A stretch of 6,635 nt of DNA from an uncultured Prevotellaceae bacterium. Its GTDB lineage: Bacteria > Bacteroidota > Bacteroidia > Bacteroidales > Bacteroidaceae. Of the stretch, positions 3,999 through 6,635 are shown piece by piece (within the stretch, counting starts at the first letter, position 1; the number at the start of each line of letters is the position of its first letter). The translations under genes and the position numbers were made by a program. The notes beneath the pieces were generated by a model. That model worked only from the letters and a program-made list of their open reading frames with translations, was not told the DNA's origin and did no database searches. The stretch covers positions 1-6,635 of the forward strand of contig CAMKTM010000137.1 of NCBI GenBank assembly GCA_946415695.1. The letters run 5' to 3'.

Positions 3999-6326
3999 TT
4001 ATGCCATTTCGCTCAACGGCACGCTGATGATGATGGACTGAGAAAGGTTGCTGGTGCTCACGGTGACGGTGAGCGTGCCTGTTGCTTCGTCGAATGTGAT
4101 GTCCGAACTGTCAACCGGTATGTTGTTGACTTTGATGTTCTCCGGAATAGCTTTCATTCCGAGGAACTGCACCTTCCACTTCCTTTCGGTCGGCATACCC
4201 TCGAAGCTGCCGCTGCGCTTGCTGATGGTCAGCGTCACACGGCTGCTGTAACGCTTCTGTGTAAAGGTTGTCATTGCCCATGCATCGCCTTTGTAGTCCT
4301 GATTGTCGCCTTTATCCTCGTAGAGTTTGCCCGAGCCGTTTGCTCCCGGCACTACTTTTAGGATGATTTCTCCCGGGTCGTTGACGACGGTGCGCTGCAC
4401 GGGATAGAAGGGGATGACGCTGCCGGCGCGATAGAAGACGGGGAACTCGTCGAGTGTGAAGGAGCCGTACAAAGCCTGGCTGCCATTGAGCAGGCGAGCG
4501 TGCGTCGCATCCCACCATTTCCCTTCGGGGAGCCATATCATGCGGCCCGAGTAGCCGTTCTGCGAAGGCGTGTAGATAGGAGCCACAAGCATGTCGTCGC
4601 CGAACATGTACTCGTCCTCGTAGATGTATGCGTTGCCGTCCTCGGGATAGTCATAATAGAGGGGACGGTTCATGCCGATGCCTGTGTCGTAGGTCTCGCG
4701 GGCGGCCGTATAGAGATAAGGAAAGAGGCGGTAGCGCTCGCGGACAGCCTCGCGGAGCTGTGTGAAGTTCGAGTACTTCCAGATGCGGCGCTCCAGTTTG
4801 CCGTCGTTCGTGGCATGCGTGCGGAAGATGGGTGTATAGGCTCCGAACTGCAGCCAGCGCAGGAGCAGTTCTGGGTCGTTGTTGCCTCCCTGGTGTCCGC
4901 CAAGGTCGTGCCCCCAATAGTCGTAGAGGACGTTGCTGGCGTTGCTGGTGAAGTAGATTTCGTAGCCGAGTGTGGACCATGCGGCCCACGTGTCGCCGGA
5001 GAAGCAGATGGGGTAACGATGCGAGCCGAGGCCGCCCCAGCGGTGATAGATGACGGGGCGCAGTTCGGGACGGTTCTTCTGCATGTCCTGGAAGAAGGTG
5101 TGGTTGCACCAGAAGGTCTCGCCCAGCGTCTCGGAGCCTTCGGCGGGCGTATAGCTCTTCTCCTGTCCGTGCTTGCCGACGGTGAGTGCCTGCTGCCAGT
5201 CGAGCCACCAGAAATCGACGCCTTCCTGCTCGTGCGGACGGATGACGTCCTTGAAGAGTGCCTTCATGTAGTCGTAGTCCTCCACCTTCCAGATGAGTGT
5301 TTTTCCCGAGTTGTCGCCCAGGTCGCGAGCCATGGCCCTGTAGTAGTCCTCGTGTGTGCCAACGCCGTCGGAGGGATGGAGGTTGAGGGCGGTCTTGAGG
5401 CCGTGCTGGTGCATGTAGTTGATGAGCGTCCTGGGCTGAGGGATGCGGTTCGTGTTCCAGCTCCAGCCCGTCCAGCCGCTCTTGTGCCAGTCCATGTCCA
5501 TGATGAGCACGTCCATCGGGATGTCGTTGTTCTCCACGTCGCGGACAATCTGCTGGAACTCGGCCTGCGTGTAAGCCCAGTAGCGGCTGTACCAGTAGCC
5601 GAGGATGTATTTGGGCGGCATTGGCACGCGGCCTCCCACCTTGATGAAGTCGCCGAGGCACTCCTTATACTGATGTCCGTAGCCGAGGAAGTACCAGTCG
5701 ATGGCAGTCTTGTCGATGGGGTTTGCCCACCAGGTGATGCCGTCCTCCTTCGGTTCGAAGGCGTAGGACGTGCTGCCGTCGCCACGTGTTGTGGTGGGAC
5801 TTTCATCCACGATGCTCCATCCGGCTCTCGAGAGCAGTCCCTTCTCCAGCCTGCCTCGTGCATTGTCGCCCCAGGCCGTGTCGAGCGTACGGTTCGTGCC
5901 GAGCAGGTTCATGGAGTCGTCCTTGCCCGGGTACCAGGTGACGGTGCGTCCGTTCATCTGGAACGTGACCATCAGGTTGTCGGGCTTCTTGTCGGTCGGC
6001 TTGAAGGCACTGCCTTCCTTGTAGCGGAGCTCGAGGTCGGCGGTGCGGATGTAGAGGTAGCCGTCGGCCGTCTCGGTAGTGAAAGCAGGGACGGGCAGTC
6101 GCCGGTTGACGATGGCAAACGTGGCGCGGTCCTCGAACTGTGCCGTCGCGCTGTACTGGATGCGTATCATCTTGCTCGTCAGCACTGTGAAGCGTGCGTT
6201 GCCGCTGGTGACGACAGCTGCCGGGTCGGCCACAGGGTCGAGCACGTCCTCTGCCATGAGCGGAAGAGACAACAGCAAGAATGAAAAAAGGAAAGAATGA
6301 AAGAATGAAAAACGTGAATGCTTCAT
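3999..6326 (-). CDS. GH31 glycosidase, secreted, WWLDWQQ type
   Basis: A 775-residue exported family 31 alpha-glycosidase, first gene of the operon. I chose the ATG at 6326 rather than one 23 codons upstream because a -33/-7 promoter occupies the extra stretch and because residues 1-25 from here form a clean signal peptide (MKHSRFSFFHSFLFSF, cut near LMA|ED). An N-terminal beta domain is followed by the barrel from about PPKYILGYWYSRYW (237-250) and IMDMDWH (275-281). The nucleophile is D376 in DFWWLDWQQ and the acid/base is D445 in FSGDTWAAW. YWGHDLGGHQGG (470-481) and RTHATND (502-508) are further conserved points. KLYEDKGDNQDY (667-678) begins the C-terminal DUF5110-like domain. It belongs to a different GH31 branch from the enzyme at 780-2957, and the substrate within alpha-glucosides or other alpha-hexosides cannot be read from the sequence. 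Confidence 0.94.
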   Translation of the reverse strand: MKHSRFSFFHSFLFSFLLLSLPLMAEDVLDPVADPAAVVTSGNARFTVLTSKMIRIQYSATAQFEDRATFAIVNRRLPVPAFTTETADGYLYIRTADLELRYKEGSAFKPTDKKPDNLMVTFQMNGRTVTWYPGKDDSMNLLGTNRTLDTAWGDNARGRLEKGLLSRAGWSIVDESPTTTRGDGSTSYAFEPKEDGITWWANPIDKTAIDWYFLGYGHQYKECLGDFIKVGGRVPMPPKYILGYWYSRYWAYTQAEFQQIVRDVENNDIPMDVLIMDMDWHKSGWTGWSWNTNRIPQPRTLINYMHQHGLKTALNLHPSDGVGTHEDYYRAMARDLGDNSGKTLIWKVEDYDYMKALFKDVIRPHEQEGVDFWWLDWQQALTVGKHGQEKSYTPAEGSETLGETFWCNHTFFQDMQKNRPELRPVIYHRWGGLGSHRYPICFSGDTWAAWSTLGYEIYFTSNASNVLYDYWGHDLGGHQGGNNDPELLLRWLQFGAYTPIFRTHATNDGKLERRIWKYSNFTQLREAVRERYRLFPYLYTAARETYDTGIGMNRPLYYDYPEDGNAYIYEDEYMFGDDMLVAPIYTPSQNGYSGRMIWLPEGKWWDATHARLLNGSQALYGSFTLDEFPVFYRAGSVIPFYPVQRTVVNDPGEIILKVVPGANGSGKLYEDKGDNQDYKGDAWAMTTFTQKRYSSRVTLTISKRSGSFEGMPTERKWKVQFLGMKAIPENIKVNNIPVDSSDITFDEATGTLTVTVSTSNLSQSIIISVPLSEMA
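6276..6307. repeat. Degenerate octamer array x4 in the signal peptide of the first GH31
   Basis: On the coding strand CATTCTTT, CATTCTTT, CCTTTTTT and CATTCTTG follow in exact period 8 and encode the SFFHSFLFSFL core of the signal peptide. Only two units are identical, so slippage would be less frequent than in the heptamer arrays. A change of one unit would still shift the frame. Confidence 0.7.
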
Positions 6327-6352
6327 TGGATAGTTTTTGCTTGTTTTGCCTG

Positions 6353-6384
6353 CAAAGTTACACATTTCTTCAACAAAAACAAAG
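6353..6384 (-). promoter_or_regulatory. GH31 operon promoter (-33 CTTTG, -7 TAACTTTG)
   Basis: On the minus strand TAACTTTG (6360-6353) matches the Bacteroidetes -7 consensus TAnnTTTG, and CTTTG (6384-6380) gives the -33 element at exactly 19 bases spacing. Transcription would start some bases downstream, leaving a leader of roughly 20 bases before the ATG at 6326. The leader is A-rich (CAAGCAAAAAC) with no Shine-Dalgarno, as usual in this phylum. This is the best promoter in the window and probably drives all three operon genes. Confidence 0.8.
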
Positions 6385-6395
6385 GAATGTGACAT

Positions 6396-6536
6396 TTTCG
6401 TTCTGAAAAGTTCGGCTGGAAGAGATAAAAGTCATACGTTTGCAGCGAGTTCGTAGGAACACAATATATTTTTTTGCTCAAATTCCCTGCAGAACTCATC
6501 CCATGTGTCTTTTTCAAGAAGGGCGTGGCCTTATTT
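6396..6536. other. Gene-free stretch upstream of the operon promoter
   Basis: No convincing gene, RNA gene or operator was found here. It contains a weak promoter-like TACGTTTG on the plus strand at 6435-6442, with no clear -33 partner, which would fire rightwards out of the window. It also contains a small GTTC-GTAG-GAAC hairpin and an AT-rich run around 6463-6476. Regulatory sites for the operon could lie here, but none is recognisable. Confidence 0.5.
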
Positions 6537-6580
6537 CAATAAAGGCGTGCCGCGTTGGCAATAAAGGCGTGCCGCGTTGG
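6537..6580. repeat. 22-base perfect tandem repeat x2
   Basis: CAATAAAGGCGTGCCGCGTT followed by GG occurs at 6537-6558 and again at 6559-6580 without a mismatch. The second copy also forms the left arm of the adjoining palindrome, so the right arm (6581-6597) can pair with either copy, giving two alternative hairpins. Confidence 0.95.
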
Positions 6581-6597
6581 CCAACACGGCACGCCTT
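6564..6597. terminator. 34-base near-perfect palindrome, probable bidirectional terminator
   Basis: Seventeen-base arms meet with no spacer (AAGGCGTGCCGCGTTGG against CCAACACGGCACGCCTT) and one mismatch, which becomes a G-U pair in minus-strand RNA. On the minus strand the stem is followed by TATTG after CCTT; on the plus strand by GTTGTTG. Neither is a strong U-run. It sits about 180 bases upstream of the operon promoter and would insulate the operon from minus-strand transcription arriving from the right, or end a plus-strand transcript. Confidence 0.6.
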
Positions 6598-6621
6598 GTT
6601 GTTGAGGATGGCGTGCGATGA

Positions 6622-6630
6622 TTTTTTTTT
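6622..6630 (+). other. T9 homopolymer near the window edge
   Basis: A run of nine T lies 24 bases past the palindrome on the plus strand. It is too far away to be that hairpin's own U-tract, and no other hairpin directly precedes it. The window ends five bases later, so its context is unknown. Confidence 0.4.
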
Positions 6631-6635
6631 CGGTC

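Noticed and set aside
4500..6284. Open frame of 594 codons on the plus strand, antisense to the first GH31 gene
   Set aside because: Same reasoning: full overlap with a well-supported enzyme gene, low-complexity V/A/E/H-rich translation, and no promoter or start context.
6327..6395. Longer N-terminus for the first GH31, starting at 6395
   Set aside because: The extra 23 residues would be encoded by the -33/-7 promoter and its leader and would place a non-signal segment before a clean signal peptide.
6435..6442. Divergent promoter TACGTTTG on the plus strand
   Set aside because: The -7 match is present but no -33 TTTG lies at the right distance and no gene follows within the window, so it is noted only as weak.
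6323..6517. Possible 64-residue minus-strand gene upstream of the operon
   Set aside because: It needs a TTG start, runs across the operon promoter and overlaps the chosen GH31 start. The translation has no recognisable feature.

Overview
The window looks like a chromosomal piece of a Bacteroidales bacterium, most likely Prevotella or a close relative. The evidence is a tmRNA whose tag reads GANNYALAA with no encoded CCA, TAnnTTTG-type -7 promoter elements, no clear Shine-Dalgarno sites, secreted family GH31 glycosidases next to a SusE/SusF-like binding protein, and a C-terminal tail (YNLAGQRLSKPQRGMNIIGG) of the kind common in Prevotella. The genus is an inference.

Left part (1-779): ssrA (tmRNA) lies on the minus strand at 128-527, with a promoter at 555-586. 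Its 3' end, together with the following 37 bases, is present twice as a perfect 55-base direct repeat (1-55 and 91-145, period 90). Inside each repeat is an inverted near-copy of the tmRNA T-arm. Between ssrA and the next gene are a (GTGAAAA)x4 array, an 81-base near-palindromic element (643-723) and a terminator-like hairpin (739-772).

Central part (780-6326): three minus-strand genes form one apparent transcription unit. In order of transcription they are a 775-residue GH31 enzyme of the WWLDWQQ type (6326-3999), a 316-residue SusE/SusF-like two-module binding protein (3915-2965) and a 725-residue GH31 alpha-glucosidase of the WNDMNEP type (2957-780). All three have N-terminal signal peptides. 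A well-spaced -33/-7 promoter (6353-6384) precedes the first gene and also fixes its start codon. The set reads as a small exported alpha-glucan or alpha-glucoside degrading unit: one protein to bind and two alpha-glycosidases to cut. No SusC/SusD pair is in the window.

Right part (6327-6635): no convincing gene. It holds the operon promoter, a weak promoter-like site on the plus strand, a 22-base tandem repeat and a 34-base near-perfect palindrome that probably acts as a terminator.

The most unusual signal runs across the whole window. Short tandem repeats, nearly all of 7 bases but of unrelated sequence, sit at functionally sensitive places: inside the signal-peptide codons of two genes (a degenerate 8-base array sits in the third), in the linker before a C-terminal tail, in an intergenic gap just before a start codon, and over the -33 region of the ssrA promoter. 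Periods of 7 and 8 are not multiples of three, so copy-number change in the coding arrays would shift the reading frame.
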